DNA of 64,000 nt from Hyphomicrobiales bacterium (GTDB lineage: Bacteria > Pseudomonadota > Alphaproteobacteria > Rhizobiales > Rhizobiaceae): the NCBI GenBank assembly GCA_900489925.1, contig UEHQ01000022.1:1-64000 (forward strand). Direction: 5' to 3'. Shown here in pieces: positions 8,450 to 16,238 of the stretch (position 1 is the stretch's first letter; every line of letters begins with the position of its first letter). A program made the position numbers and the translations under genes. Below the pieces are notes generated by a model. It was not told the DNA's origin, searched no databases, and was given only the letters and a program-made list of their open reading frames with translations.

Positions 8450-10507
8450 TTAGCGAGGCACCTCGAAGGTGCCGCTGGTTGCGCTTTGCCGCAAGAGGTC
8501 GCAAGGCGGCTCTGCCAGGCCTTCTGCGGCCAGCCTGTCGAGAGTAGCGACGACCTCGCCCAGACCGCGCGCTTGCGCATAATGCATCGGCCCGCCGCGC
8601 CAGCGCGGGAAGCCGTAGCCATGGATCTTGACGAGGTCGATGTCGGATGCCCGCAACGCGGTGCGATCCTCAAGGATTTTCGCTGCCTCGTTGACCATTG
8701 GCAGGACGATGCAATCGACAATGCTCGCTTCATTCCAATCGCGCTGAGGTGTGCCATCCGCTGCCTTGGCGATGAGGCGCGCAACAGTCGCGGACGGCAG
8801 CGGTGTGCGGTCGCCCTTGGCGTAATCGTACCAGCCGCCGCTGCTTTTCTGGCCGAAGCGCTCTTCTTCGCACAGCCGATCCGCGATGGGTGCAAACGGG
8901 GTTTCCCCACGGGCCCGCGCGGCCTTCCGCTGGAAGGCTGCAATATCGAGGCCGCCGAGGTCCTGTGCCTCGAAGGGACCCATCGGCAGGCCGAAAGCGC
9001 GCATGGCGGCATCCACGGCCTGTGGCGGTGCGCCCGACAAAAGCAGGCGCTCGGCCTGCGCGCGCGTCACCTTCAGGATCCTATTGCCGATGAAGCCATC
9101 GCAGATGCCGGCGCGTACCGGGATCTTGCTGAGCATGCGGGCAAGGGCGAAACCGGTCGCCAGCACGTCGGGAGCCGTTGCGGCTGTCGGCACGATTTCC
9201 AACAGCTTCATGATGTTTGCCGGGCTGAAGAAATGCAGCCCGATAAAGCGCTCGCGCCCAGTCAGGAAGGCGGCGATCTGATCTGGATCGAGGTAGGAGG
9301 TGTTGGTGGCAAGGACCGCATCGGGCCGACAGGTCGCCGCCAGCTGGGCAAACACCGCCCGCTTGACATCCAGATCCTCGAAGACTGCCTCGATGACCAG
9401 ATCGGTATCGGCAAGTCTCGTATAGTCGGTCGTGCCGACGATACCGGCCATCCGTGCTGTTGCGGTTTCGGGGTCTATCCGGCCGCGCTTGACGGCGCCA
9501 TCGAAGATTGCCTGCAGGTTGGCAAGTCCGCGCTCGACGGCTGCCTGATCGCGCTCCACCAGCGTCACGGGCAGACCGGCATCCCTCAGCGATGCTGCAA
9601 TGCCGGCACCCATCGTGCCACCACCGATCACGGCCACCGACCGGATCGGGCGCGGCGAGACGCCGGACAGCTCGGGCGGGCGCGGTGCTGCGCGCTCGGC
9701 GAAGAACACATGTCGCAACGCCGCCGCCTGATCCGAACCCCGCAGTTGGAGGAAGGTTTCTCTCTCGAATGCAAGGGCTGTTTCAAAATCTGCTTCTGCT
9801 GCCGTCTTCACGCAGGCGAGCGCACGCAAGGGCGCCTCTTCGCGTTTCGCACGCGCGGCGACGGATTTGGCAGTCTTGTCCCAGAAAGCGGCATCGACAG
9901 CCGGTACCGCGCGGTCGCGGAGCGCAAGCGGCAAGGAGTGATCGAGTGCAGCAAGAGCAAAGTCGATCGCGCCTTTTTCGAGATCGCCATCGACGATGGC
10001 ATCGATCAGCCCTTGGGACCGTGCTTTTGGTGCGGCAACCGGCGTGCCTGTCGTGACCATGTCAGCGGCCAACGCCGGCCCGACCAGTCGGGGCAAGCGG
10101 ACGGTTCCGCCGGCGCCGGGTACGATGCCGAGGCGAACCTCCGGCAACCCGACGCTCGCGGAGGCGACCGCGACGCGGAAACGGCAGCCGAGCGCGATCT
10201 CGAACCCGCCGCCCAATGCGCTGCCATGGATTGCCGCAATCCAGGGCTTGGTGGCCCGTTCGATGCGCTTGACGAGATCCGGCAGGTGCGGCGGCATTGG
10301 TGGCTTGCCGAACTCGTTGACGTCCGCTCCGGCAATGAATGTTCGCCCGGCGCAGATGAGAACCACGGCACGCACCGACGGGTCGTTGTCCAGCGTTTCG
10401 GCGGCGTCCCACAGGCTTTGGCGCAGCTCCTGCGAGAGGGCATTCACGGGGGGATTGTCGACGGTAACAACGGCGATCTCGCCATTATGCGTGATGGTGA
10501 CGGTCAT
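8450..10507 (-). CDS. Bifunctional enoyl-CoA hydratase / 3-hydroxyacyl-CoA dehydrogenase (FadB/FadJ type), probable PaaF+PaaH equivalent
   Basis: 685 residues. The N-terminal crotonase domain has the oxyanion region HGSALGGGFEIALG with Glu103 and the second acid in LPEVRLGIVPGAGG (Glu123). The dehydrogenase domain begins with the NAD motif VIGGGTMGAGIA near 293-304 and contains the catalytic region GLHFFSPANIMKLLE. It lies 54 nt after paaN in the same direction, next to the phenylacetate genes. Separate paaF and paaH genes are absent from the window, so this fusion probably hydrates 2,3-dehydroadipyl-CoA and oxidises 3-hydroxyadipyl-CoA. A general fatty-acid role is the alternative. The ribosome site before ATG 10507 is weak. 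Confidence 0.88.
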   Translation of the reverse strand: MTVTITHNGEIAVVTVDNPPVNALSQELRQSLWDAAETLDNDPSVRAVVLICAGRTFIAGADVNEFGKPPMPPHLPDLVKRIERATKPWIAAIHGSALGGGFEIALGCRFRVAVASASVGLPEVRLGIVPGAGGTVRLPRLVGPALAADMVTTGTPVAAPKARSQGLIDAIVDGDLEKGAIDFALAALDHSLPLALRDRAVPAVDAAFWDKTAKSVAARAKREEAPLRALACVKTAAEADFETALAFERETFLQLRGSDQAAALRHVFFAERAAPRPPELSGVSPRPIRSVAVIGGGTMGAGIAASLRDAGLPVTLVERDQAAVERGLANLQAIFDGAVKRGRIDPETATARMAGIVGTTDYTRLADTDLVIEAVFEDLDVKRAVFAQLAATCRPDAVLATNTSYLDPDQIAAFLTGRERFIGLHFFSPANIMKLLEIVPTAATAPDVLATGFALARMLSKIPVRAGICDGFIGNRILKVTRAQAERLLLSGAPPQAVDAAMRAFGLPMGPFEAQDLGGLDIAAFQRKAARARGETPFAPIADRLCEEERFGQKSSGGWYDYAKGDRTPLPSATVARLIAKAADGTPQRDWNEASIVDCIVLPMVNEAAKILEDRTALRASDIDLVKIHGYGFPRWRGGPMHYAQARGLGEVVATLDRLAAEGLAEPPCDLLRQSATSGTFEVPR

Positions 10508-10561
10508 AGTTGAAACCCCATTATAGCTTCGCGAATGCTGTTCAGGTCAAAGAGGCAGGCT

Positions 10562-12226
10562 TTATGCCGCTTTCGGCCGGCGCCACATGACGGTGCGGAA
10601 CCGGTTGGCGACAAAGGCCGCGTCGGTCAGGCTTGCATTGCCCGCAGGGTTGGCGCCTGTGACATGAAAGTCGCTGAAGGCCGCGCTCTGGTTGACGAAT
10701 ATTCCGCCGGTCAGGTTGACGGACAGGTTCACGCCCGCTGCCGCAAATGAATCGGCCGCCGAAAGGATGTCCGTTTCGTCGGTGCCGTAGTATGCCGCCG
10801 TGATTGCGCCTTTCCTGCGGGCGAGAGCCGCCGCGCGGGCAACAGCGTCTGCGCCGTCGGAAACAGCCACGATGAAAGTTATGGGGCCGAACCGCTCCTC
10901 TTCGTGCGCATCCGTCTGGTCGCCATCCACCGTCAGTATCAGAGGAGTCGCGGTGCGGGCTTCAGGCAGGCCTTCGATCCCGGCTGAATCGCGGACGATG
11001 CGGCCGAGGCGGCGTGCGACCTTGACCCGATCGGCTGTGAGAGGGTTCGCAATGGCTCCGCAGACACCAGCGGCTCTCGTGGGATCGGCAAGCAATGCGT
11101 CCACTGCGACCGCGATGGCCTGTGCGACCGCGTCGAAGCTCTTGTGTCCCTCATTGGTCTCGATGCCGCCGCGAGGGACATAAATGTTTTGTGGAGCGGT
11201 GCACATCTGCCCGCTGTAAAGCGACAGCGAGAAGGCGATGTTGGCGCACATGCCGGCAAAATCGTCGGTGGCGGCGATCACGATCGAGTTGACGCCGGCT
11301 TCCTCGGTGTAGACCTGGGCGTCGCCAGCGTGCTTTCGAACCCAGTCACCGAAGCTGTTCGAACCGGTGTAGTCGATGATTTCGACGGTCTTGTCGCTGA
11401 CGAGATCGCGCGTGATTTCAGCGCCGGGCGCGTCGGCGGCAAGAAGCACGGCGTCAGCGGGCAAACCCTGTTCCGCCAGAACTTGCCGAGCGATGGATAC
11501 GGTGATCGCAAGCGGCAAGATCGCGCCCGGATGCGGTTTGACAATGACGGTATTGCCGGTCGCTAGGCTGGCGAACAGGCCGGGATAGCTGTTCCAGGTC
11601 GGGAATGTCTGGCAGCCGATCACCAGCGACACACCGCGCGGCACGATCCGCCAGTGCTTTTCGAGAACGATCGGATCTGCCTTGCCCTGCGGCTTGGTCC
11701 ACGTCGCCTGTACCGGTGTGCGGGTCATCTCCGCCCATGCGTAGGCGACTGCTTCCAGACCACGATCCTGGGCGTGCGGGCCACCGGCCTGAAACGCCAT
11801 GGCAAAAGCCTGGCCGGTCGTGTGCATGACGGCGTTCGCCATCTCGAAGCTGATGCGATTGAGGCGCGCGAGAATTTCCAGGCAGATGCCGACGCGCACG
11901 TCAGGCGTCGTCGCGGCCCATGCGGGCGCAGCCGCCTGAGAGGCCGCGATCAGCGTCTTGGCGTCCGCTGCGGGATAGGTGATGTCAAGCGTGGCCCCGA
12001 AGGGCGATACTTCGGCACCAACGGTCGTTGTTGCCGGGTGCCCTGGCAATGCAAAAGCCTTTCCCAGATGAGCGCGATAGGATGCCAGTCCGTCGTCCTT
12101 GGCGGTTTCGCCGTAGATCTTGCCGCTTGGAATTTCCGGATAAGCCGACCAATAGCCGCGATCCTGCGCCGCCTTCAGGGCTGCGGCAAGTGTCGGTTGG
12201 TGCCGGTCAAACAAAGCATCCATCAT
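10562..12226 (-). CDS. paaN: Phenylacetate degradation protein PaaN (aldehyde dehydrogenase family)
   Basis: 554 residues, aldehyde dehydrogenase superfamily, of the PaaN subgroup. The catalytic Cys lies in SLYSGQMCTAPQNIY and the general-base Glu in QVYTEEAGVNS; the cofactor region includes IGCQTFPTWNSYP and GNTVIVKPHPGAILPL. PaaN proteins are encoded in paa clusters, but paaZ is also present here, so which aldehyde this enzyme oxidises is uncertain. Two ATGs in tandem (12226 and 12223) follow GAGGAAG. It is divergent from paaG; the shared 102-bp region carries a strong palindrome that is probably the PaaR operator. Confidence 0.88.
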   Translation of the reverse strand: MMDALFDRHQPTLAAALKAAQDRGYWSAYPEIPSGKIYGETAKDDGLASYRAHLGKAFALPGHPATTTVGAEVSPFGATLDITYPAADAKTLIAASQAAAPAWAATTPDVRVGICLEILARLNRISFEMANAVMHTTGQAFAMAFQAGGPHAQDRGLEAVAYAWAEMTRTPVQATWTKPQGKADPIVLEKHWRIVPRGVSLVIGCQTFPTWNSYPGLFASLATGNTVIVKPHPGAILPLAITVSIARQVLAEQGLPADAVLLAADAPGAEITRDLVSDKTVEIIDYTGSNSFGDWVRKHAGDAQVYTEEAGVNSIVIAATDDFAGMCANIAFSLSLYSGQMCTAPQNIYVPRGGIETNEGHKSFDAVAQAIAVAVDALLADPTRAAGVCGAIANPLTADRVKVARRLGRIVRDSAGIEGLPEARTATPLILTVDGDQTDAHEEERFGPITFIVAVSDGADAVARAAALARRKGAITAAYYGTDETDILSAADSFAAAGVNLSVNLTGGIFVNQSAAFSDFHVTGANPAGNASLTDAAFVANRFRTVMWRRPKAA

Positions 12227-12257
12227 ATCTTCCTCTCATGCTCTGCGTTTATAATTG

Positions 12258-12271
12258 ACTGACCGGTCGGT
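12258..12271. promoter_or_regulatory. Probable PaaR operator in the paaN/paaG divergent promoter
   Basis: ACTGACCGGTCGGT differs at one base from the perfect palindrome ACCGACCGGTCGGT. The same consensus (ACYGACCGRTCGGT) occurs at 24178-24191 before the thiolase-paaA operon. A TATAAT box lies at 12250-12255 on the plus strand. On the minus strand TTGCAT and AATTAT flank the palindrome with 17 nt between them. Binding here would block both promoters. A TetR-family regulator is encoded in the same operon. Confidence 0.65.
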
Positions 12272-12328
12272 TTATGCAAGGATTTTTTCATGAACCGCCG
12301 AACGGATCATGGCGGAACAGGAGGAATC

Positions 12329-13123
12329 ATGCCCGAATCCGAGACCGTCCTGTCGGCGCTTGCCGACGGCGTATTGCGTTTGACACTCAACCGCCCCGAC
12401 AAACTCAATGCCTTCAATGAAGAGATGCATCTGGCATTGCGCGCCGGCTTCGAGCGCGCCCATGAGGATCGATCCGTCCGCGCCGTCCTGTTGACTGGCG
12501 CCGGTCGCGGCTTCTCGGCCGGACAGGATCTTGGTGATCGCGACCCTCGCAAGGGAGGGGCCGCGCCCGATCTCGGACACACGATCGAGACCTTCTACAA
12601 TCCGCTCGTGCGGCTGATCAGAAGTCTTGAGAAGCCGGTTGTCTGCGCGGTGAACGGCGTCGCAGCCGGGGCGGGCGCCAACATTGCCTTTACCTGCGAC
12701 ATCACGCTTGCGGCCCGGTCTGCGCGGTTCATCCAGGCTTTCGCGAAGATCGGTCTGGTACCTGATTCCGGCGGGACCTGGAGCCTTCCGCGCCTGCTTG
12801 GCGAGGCCCGCGCCAAGGCGCTCGCCCTGACCGCCGAGCCACTCGACGCCGAGACGGCGGCGAACTGGGGCCTGATCTGGAAGGCAGTCGATGACGCGAC
12901 ATTGCTCGATGAGGCGGGAGCGCTGGCGACAAGGCTCGCCGCGGGTCCGACGATGGGGCTGGGCCTGACCAAGCGGGCCATACAGGCCGCCGCCACCAAT
13001 TCGCTTGACCAGCAACTGGACCTCGAACGCGACCTGCAACGTCAGGCCGGGCGTAGCGGCGATTATGCCGAAGGGGTCACGGCCTTCCTGGAAAAACGCA
13101 AGCCGGAGTTCAAGGGACAATGA
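12329..13123 (+). CDS. paaG: 1,2-epoxyphenylacetyl-CoA isomerase PaaG
   Basis: A crotonase-fold enzyme of 264 residues that converts the ring 1,2-epoxide made by PaaABCE to the oxepin-CoA. Visible features: GRGFSAGQDLGDRD near the CoA pocket, NGVAAGAGANIAF forming the oxyanion hole, and IGLVPDSGGTW with the Asp (in LVPD) at the usual catalytic position. The ATG at 12329 is chosen because AGGAGG lies 5-6 nt upstream; the longer frame from 12290 lacks a ribosome site. Its stop overlaps the start of paaI. Confidence 0.92.
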   Translation: MPESETVLSALADGVLRLTLNRPDKLNAFNEEMHLALRAGFERAHEDRSVRAVLLTGAGRGFSAGQDLGDRDPRKGGAAPDLGHTIETFYNPLVRLIRSLEKPVVCAVNGVAAGAGANIAFTCDITLAARSARFIQAFAKIGLVPDSGGTWSLPRLLGEARAKALALTAEPLDAETAANWGLIWKAVDDATLLDEAGALATRLAAGPTMGLGLTKRAIQAAATNSLDQQLDLERDLQRQAGRSGDYAEGVTAFLEKRKPEFKGQ

Positions 13124-13566
13124 TGCAGTCAAGTCTGACGGCACAGGAGCTTGCCGACGCCTGCGCCGACTCCATGTGGCGCGAGGACAATGCCTCCCGT
13201 CATCTCGGCATGGCGGTCGAGCGCGTCGAGCCCGGCGTCGCCGTGGTCTCGATGACCATCAAGCCGGAGATGACCAACGGTCACGGCACATGCCACGGCG
13301 GCTATATCTTCACGCTTGCGGATTCGGCCTTTGCCTTTGCCTGCAACAGCTACAATCAGCGCGCGGTCGCGCAGCATTGTTCGATCACCTACATTGCTCC
13401 GGCCTTTGCCGGTGACCGGCTGACAGCCACCGCACGTGAGGTTTCGCGACGCGGGCGCGGCGCCATCTACGACATCAACATCACCAATCACAACGGAGAG
13501 CATGTGGCCGAATTCCGCGGTCATTCGCGCACCGTCAAGGGCACGCATCTGCCGGATCAGGCGTAA
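13120..13566 (+). CDS. paaI: Hotdog-fold acyl-CoA thioesterase PaaI
   Basis: 148 residues. The hotdog signature HGTCHGGYIFTLADSAFAFA contains the HGG motif and the catalytic Asp region. PaaI hydrolyses hydroxyphenylacetyl-CoA and related dead-end thioesters and so frees trapped CoA. The start ATG at 13120 overlaps the paaG stop (ATGATG arrangement; 13123 is also possible), which implies translational coupling. Followed by paaK after 31 nt. Confidence 0.93.
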   Translation: MMQSSLTAQELADACADSMWREDNASRHLGMAVERVEPGVAVVSMTIKPEMTNGHGTCHGGYIFTLADSAFAFACNSYNQRAVAQHCSITYIAPAFAGDRLTATAREVSRRGRGAIYDINITNHNGEHVAEFRGHSRTVKGTHLPDQA

Positions 13567-13597
13567 GCCGCCGGAACTTATCTCGGAGGAGACAGAC

Positions 13598-14908
13598 ATG
13601 GAAGACCTTTCACCCCGCCCCGGCGATCTCGACGCGATCGAGACGGCGTCGCGTGATGAGATCGCAGGATTGCAGCTTGACCGAATGAAGTGGTCGCTCA
13701 ATCACGCGTATCAGAACTCGGCATTCTACCGGGCTCGCTTTGACGAGGCGGGCGTCCATCCCTCCGATCTGAAATCGCTCTCTGATCTGGCGAAGTTTCC
13801 GTTCACGACGAAGAAGGATCTGCGCGATACCTATCCGTTCGGGATGTTTGCCGTTCCGCGCGAGAAACTGACCCGTATTCACGGCTCGTCGGGCACGACA
13901 GGCAAGCCGACGGTCGTGGGCTATACCCAAAAGGATATCGATACCTGGGCGGACATGGTGGCCCGCTCGATCCGTGCGGCCGGCGGTCGCCGTGGCGACA
14001 TGGTGCATGTGGCTTATGGTTACGGCCTTTTCACGGGCGGGCTCGGAGCGCACTACGGTGCCGAACGTCTCGGCTGTACGGTCGTTCCCATGTCCGGCGG
14101 CATGACCGAGCGGCAGGTGACACTGATGCAGGATTTCAAGCCGCGCGTCATCATGGTGACGCCGTCCTACATGTTGTCGATCCTCGACGAGTTCCGGCGC
14201 CAGGGTATAGATCCGCGTGAAAGCTCGCTCGCCGTCGGCATCTTTGGCGCCGAACCCTGGACCAATGCGATGCGCCAGGAAATCGAGCAGTCCTTCGACA
14301 TGCATGCGGTCGATATCTACGGCCTTTCGGAGGTCATGGGGCCGGGGGTTGCCAGCGAGTGTGTCGAGACCAAGGATGGCCTGCACATCTGGGAGGATCA
14401 TTTCTATCCTGAAGTGATCGACCCTGTTACGGGCGAGGTTCTGCCCGACGGTGAAATGGGCGAACTGGTCTTCACCACCTTGACAAAGGAAGGTCTGCCG
14501 ATCATCCGCTACCGCACGCGCGACCTGACCAGGCTTCTGCCGGGCACGGCGCGCTCGATGCGCCGCATCGAGAAGATTACCGGCCGATCGGATGACATGA
14601 TGATCCTGCGTGGCGTCAATGTTTTCCCGACCCAGATCGAGGAGCAGATCCTCAAGTGTCAGGGCTTGGCACCGCATTTCCAGATTGAGCTCAGCCGTAG
14701 CGGCCGAATGGATGCGATGACGGTGCATGTCGAGTGCACCGCTGATGCCGCGGACGAAAATGCCCGTGCATCGTCAGCCAAGGCTCTTGCCCACTACATC
14801 AAAAGCATCGTTGGTGTTACCACGAAGATCGAGATTCGCGATCCGGGCGGAATTGCTCGATCCGAAGGCAAGGCCAAGCGGGTCGTCGATAACCGACCAA
14901 AGGAATGA
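13598..14908 (+). CDS. paaK: Phenylacetate-CoA ligase PaaK
   Basis: An AMP-forming ligase of 436 residues that activates phenylacetate to phenylacetyl-CoA, the first step of the pathway. The ATP motif HGSSGTTGKPT spans residues 95-105. YGLSEVMGPG is the adenine-site motif, and a C-terminal hinge region follows (ITGRSDDMMILRGVNVFPTQIE). The length matches characterised PaaK proteins. The start has GGAGG 8 nt upstream. It is third in the paaG-paaI-paaK-paaR operon. Confidence 0.95.
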   Translation: MEDLSPRPGDLDAIETASRDEIAGLQLDRMKWSLNHAYQNSAFYRARFDEAGVHPSDLKSLSDLAKFPFTTKKDLRDTYPFGMFAVPREKLTRIHGSSGTTGKPTVVGYTQKDIDTWADMVARSIRAAGGRRGDMVHVAYGYGLFTGGLGAHYGAERLGCTVVPMSGGMTERQVTLMQDFKPRVIMVTPSYMLSILDEFRRQGIDPRESSLAVGIFGAEPWTNAMRQEIEQSFDMHAVDIYGLSEVMGPGVASECVETKDGLHIWEDHFYPEVIDPVTGEVLPDGEMGELVFTTLTKEGLPIIRYRTRDLTRLLPGTARSMRRIEKITGRSDDMMILRGVNVFPTQIEEQILKCQGLAPHFQIELSRSGRMDAMTVHVECTADAADENARASSAKALAHYIKSIVGVTTKIEIRDPGGIARSEGKAKRVVDNRPKE

Positions 14909-15016
14909 CTGATGTCGCTTCCCGCGGCGGCGTCGCGGCGGGAAGCGGACACGGAACCCTCGCAAGAGGTTTTCGGAGTGGGGGGCGCGGAGGACGAACA
15001 GGAACGCAGGATCAGT

Positions 15017-15613
15017 ATGGCAAGAACACGCGCGATCGATTTTGAAGAAAAGCAACGCAGCATCTTGAGTAGCGCCGCTGCTGTCTTCGCTGAAATGGGG
15101 ATGGAAAAGGCGTCGATGGCGCACATCGCTTCGCGTAGCAATGTGTCCAAGGCACTGCTCTACCATTACTATCCGGGCAAGGACGCCCTTATCTTCGATA
15201 TCATCCGCAACCATCTGGAAGAGCTGGAGGCAGGTGTTGCCGCGGCTGATCGTCCCGATCTGAAGCCGGAAGAAAGACTTCGCCTTCTGGTGCGGCAGGT
15301 TCTCGAAAACTACCGTGGGGCCGACAACGAGCACCAGGTCCAGCTGAACGGCACGAGCGCCCTGTCGCCTGAACAGCTCGACGAACTCAGGGCGATCGAA
15401 CGGCGGATCGTCAAGCGGTTCTCCAACACGATCAATGACATCAACCCAGACCTCAACAAGGACCGGCCGCTCTTGACGCCGGTGACCATGTCGCTCTTCG
15501 GGATGATGAACTGGGTCTATATGTGGTTCCGCCCCGGCGGTCCGATCAGCCGCGACGAATATGCGGATATCGCAACGACGTTGATCCTCGAGGGCGTCAA
15601 GGCCGTTCGCTGA
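15017..15613 (+). CDS. paaR: TetR-family regulator, probable PaaR
   Basis: 198 residues. The N-terminal helix-turn-helix is typical of TetR proteins: AAAVFAEMGMEKASMAHIASRSNVSKALLYHYYPGK divides into the turn and recognition helix. The C-terminal part is a ligand domain. ATG 15017 is preferred because the domain then begins at the usual distance; an upstream in-frame ATG at 14912 would add 35 low-complexity residues. As the last gene of the paaGIK operon it probably binds the palindromes at 12258 and 24178 and is relieved by phenylacetyl-CoA, as known for other PaaR proteins. It converges on paaY with a 6-bp gap. Confidence 0.82.
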   Translation: MARTRAIDFEEKQRSILSSAAAVFAEMGMEKASMAHIASRSNVSKALLYHYYPGKDALIFDIIRNHLEELEAGVAAADRPDLKPEERLRLLVRQVLENYRGADNEHQVQLNGTSALSPEQLDELRAIERRIVKRFSNTINDINPDLNKDRPLLTPVTMSLFGMMNWVYMWFRPGGPISRDEYADIATTLILEGVKAVR

Positions 15614-15619
15614 ACGCCG

Positions 15620-16234
15620 TCACTCGTCAAACTTCAGCCGCTCAAGGATCAGCGGATCATATTCCGGAGCCACGATGCGGCGGCGATCTGCTTCCTGCTC
15701 GGTCAGCGGTTCGACTGACTGCAGCTTGTCTTTCGCTTCGAGCGCCAGTCGCTGGTAGACGCCGGTACCCTGCCGTTTCCAGGCAATTTCCTTCTCGCTG
15801 AGTTCGCGGATGACGCGGGCCGGCGACCCGACGGAGAGGCTGTTTGGCGGGATCTCGGCACCCGCCTTGACGAAGGCCATGGCGGCCACGATCGAGTTCT
15901 CGCCGATGACCGCCTCATCCATGATAACCGCGTTCATGCCGACCATGGCGTTGCGGCCGATACGGCAGCCGTGCAGCACGGCGCCGTGGCCGATATGGCC
16001 GTCCTCGCCGATCACCACCTCGACATTCGGGAAACTATGGACGACACAGGTTTCCTGCACGTTCGACCCGCGCTCCATGACGATGCGGCCGAAGTCGCCG
16101 CGGAGCACGGCACACGGCCCGAGATAGCAGCCGGGACCCACGATCACGTCGCCGATCACTACGGCGGCGGGATGAACAAAGGCTGCCTTGTCGATGACTG
16201 GCACGATGCCGTCATAGGAATAGACCTGCGCCAT
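15620..16234 (-). CDS. paaY: PaaY, left-handed beta-helix thioesterase/gamma-carbonic-anhydrase-like
   Basis: 204 residues built from hexapeptide repeats (for example VVIGDVIVGPGCYLGPC and VVIGEDGHIGHGAVLHGC). The conserved His residues in VVHSF and GHIGHGAVLHGC match the metal site of gamma-carbonic anhydrases. In paa clusters PaaY acts as a thioesterase that removes stalled ring-opening CoA intermediates. The ATG at 16234 is 4 nt after the paaZ stop, so it is the last gene of the thiolase-paaA-to-paaZ transcript. Confidence 0.9.
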   Translation of the reverse strand: MAQVYSYDGIVPVIDKAAFVHPAAVVIGDVIVGPGCYLGPCAVLRGDFGRIVMERGSNVQETCVVHSFPNVEVVIGEDGHIGHGAVLHGCRIGRNAMVGMNAVIMDEAVIGENSIVAAMAFVKAGAEIPPNSLSVGSPARVIRELSEKEIAWKRQGTGVYQRLALEAKDKLQSVEPLTEQEADRRRIVAPEYDPLILERLKFDE

Positions 16235-16238
16235 CGTG

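Noticed and set aside
8486..10513. 675-codon open frame on the plus strand opposite the hydratase/dehydrogenase gene
   Set aside because: It mirrors a well-conserved enzyme on the other strand, its protein has no family motifs, and high GC content creates such antisense frames.
14912..15016. N-terminal extension of the TetR-type regulator
   Set aside because: TetR proteins begin close to the helix-turn-helix; the extension is low in complexity and a better start exists at 15017.
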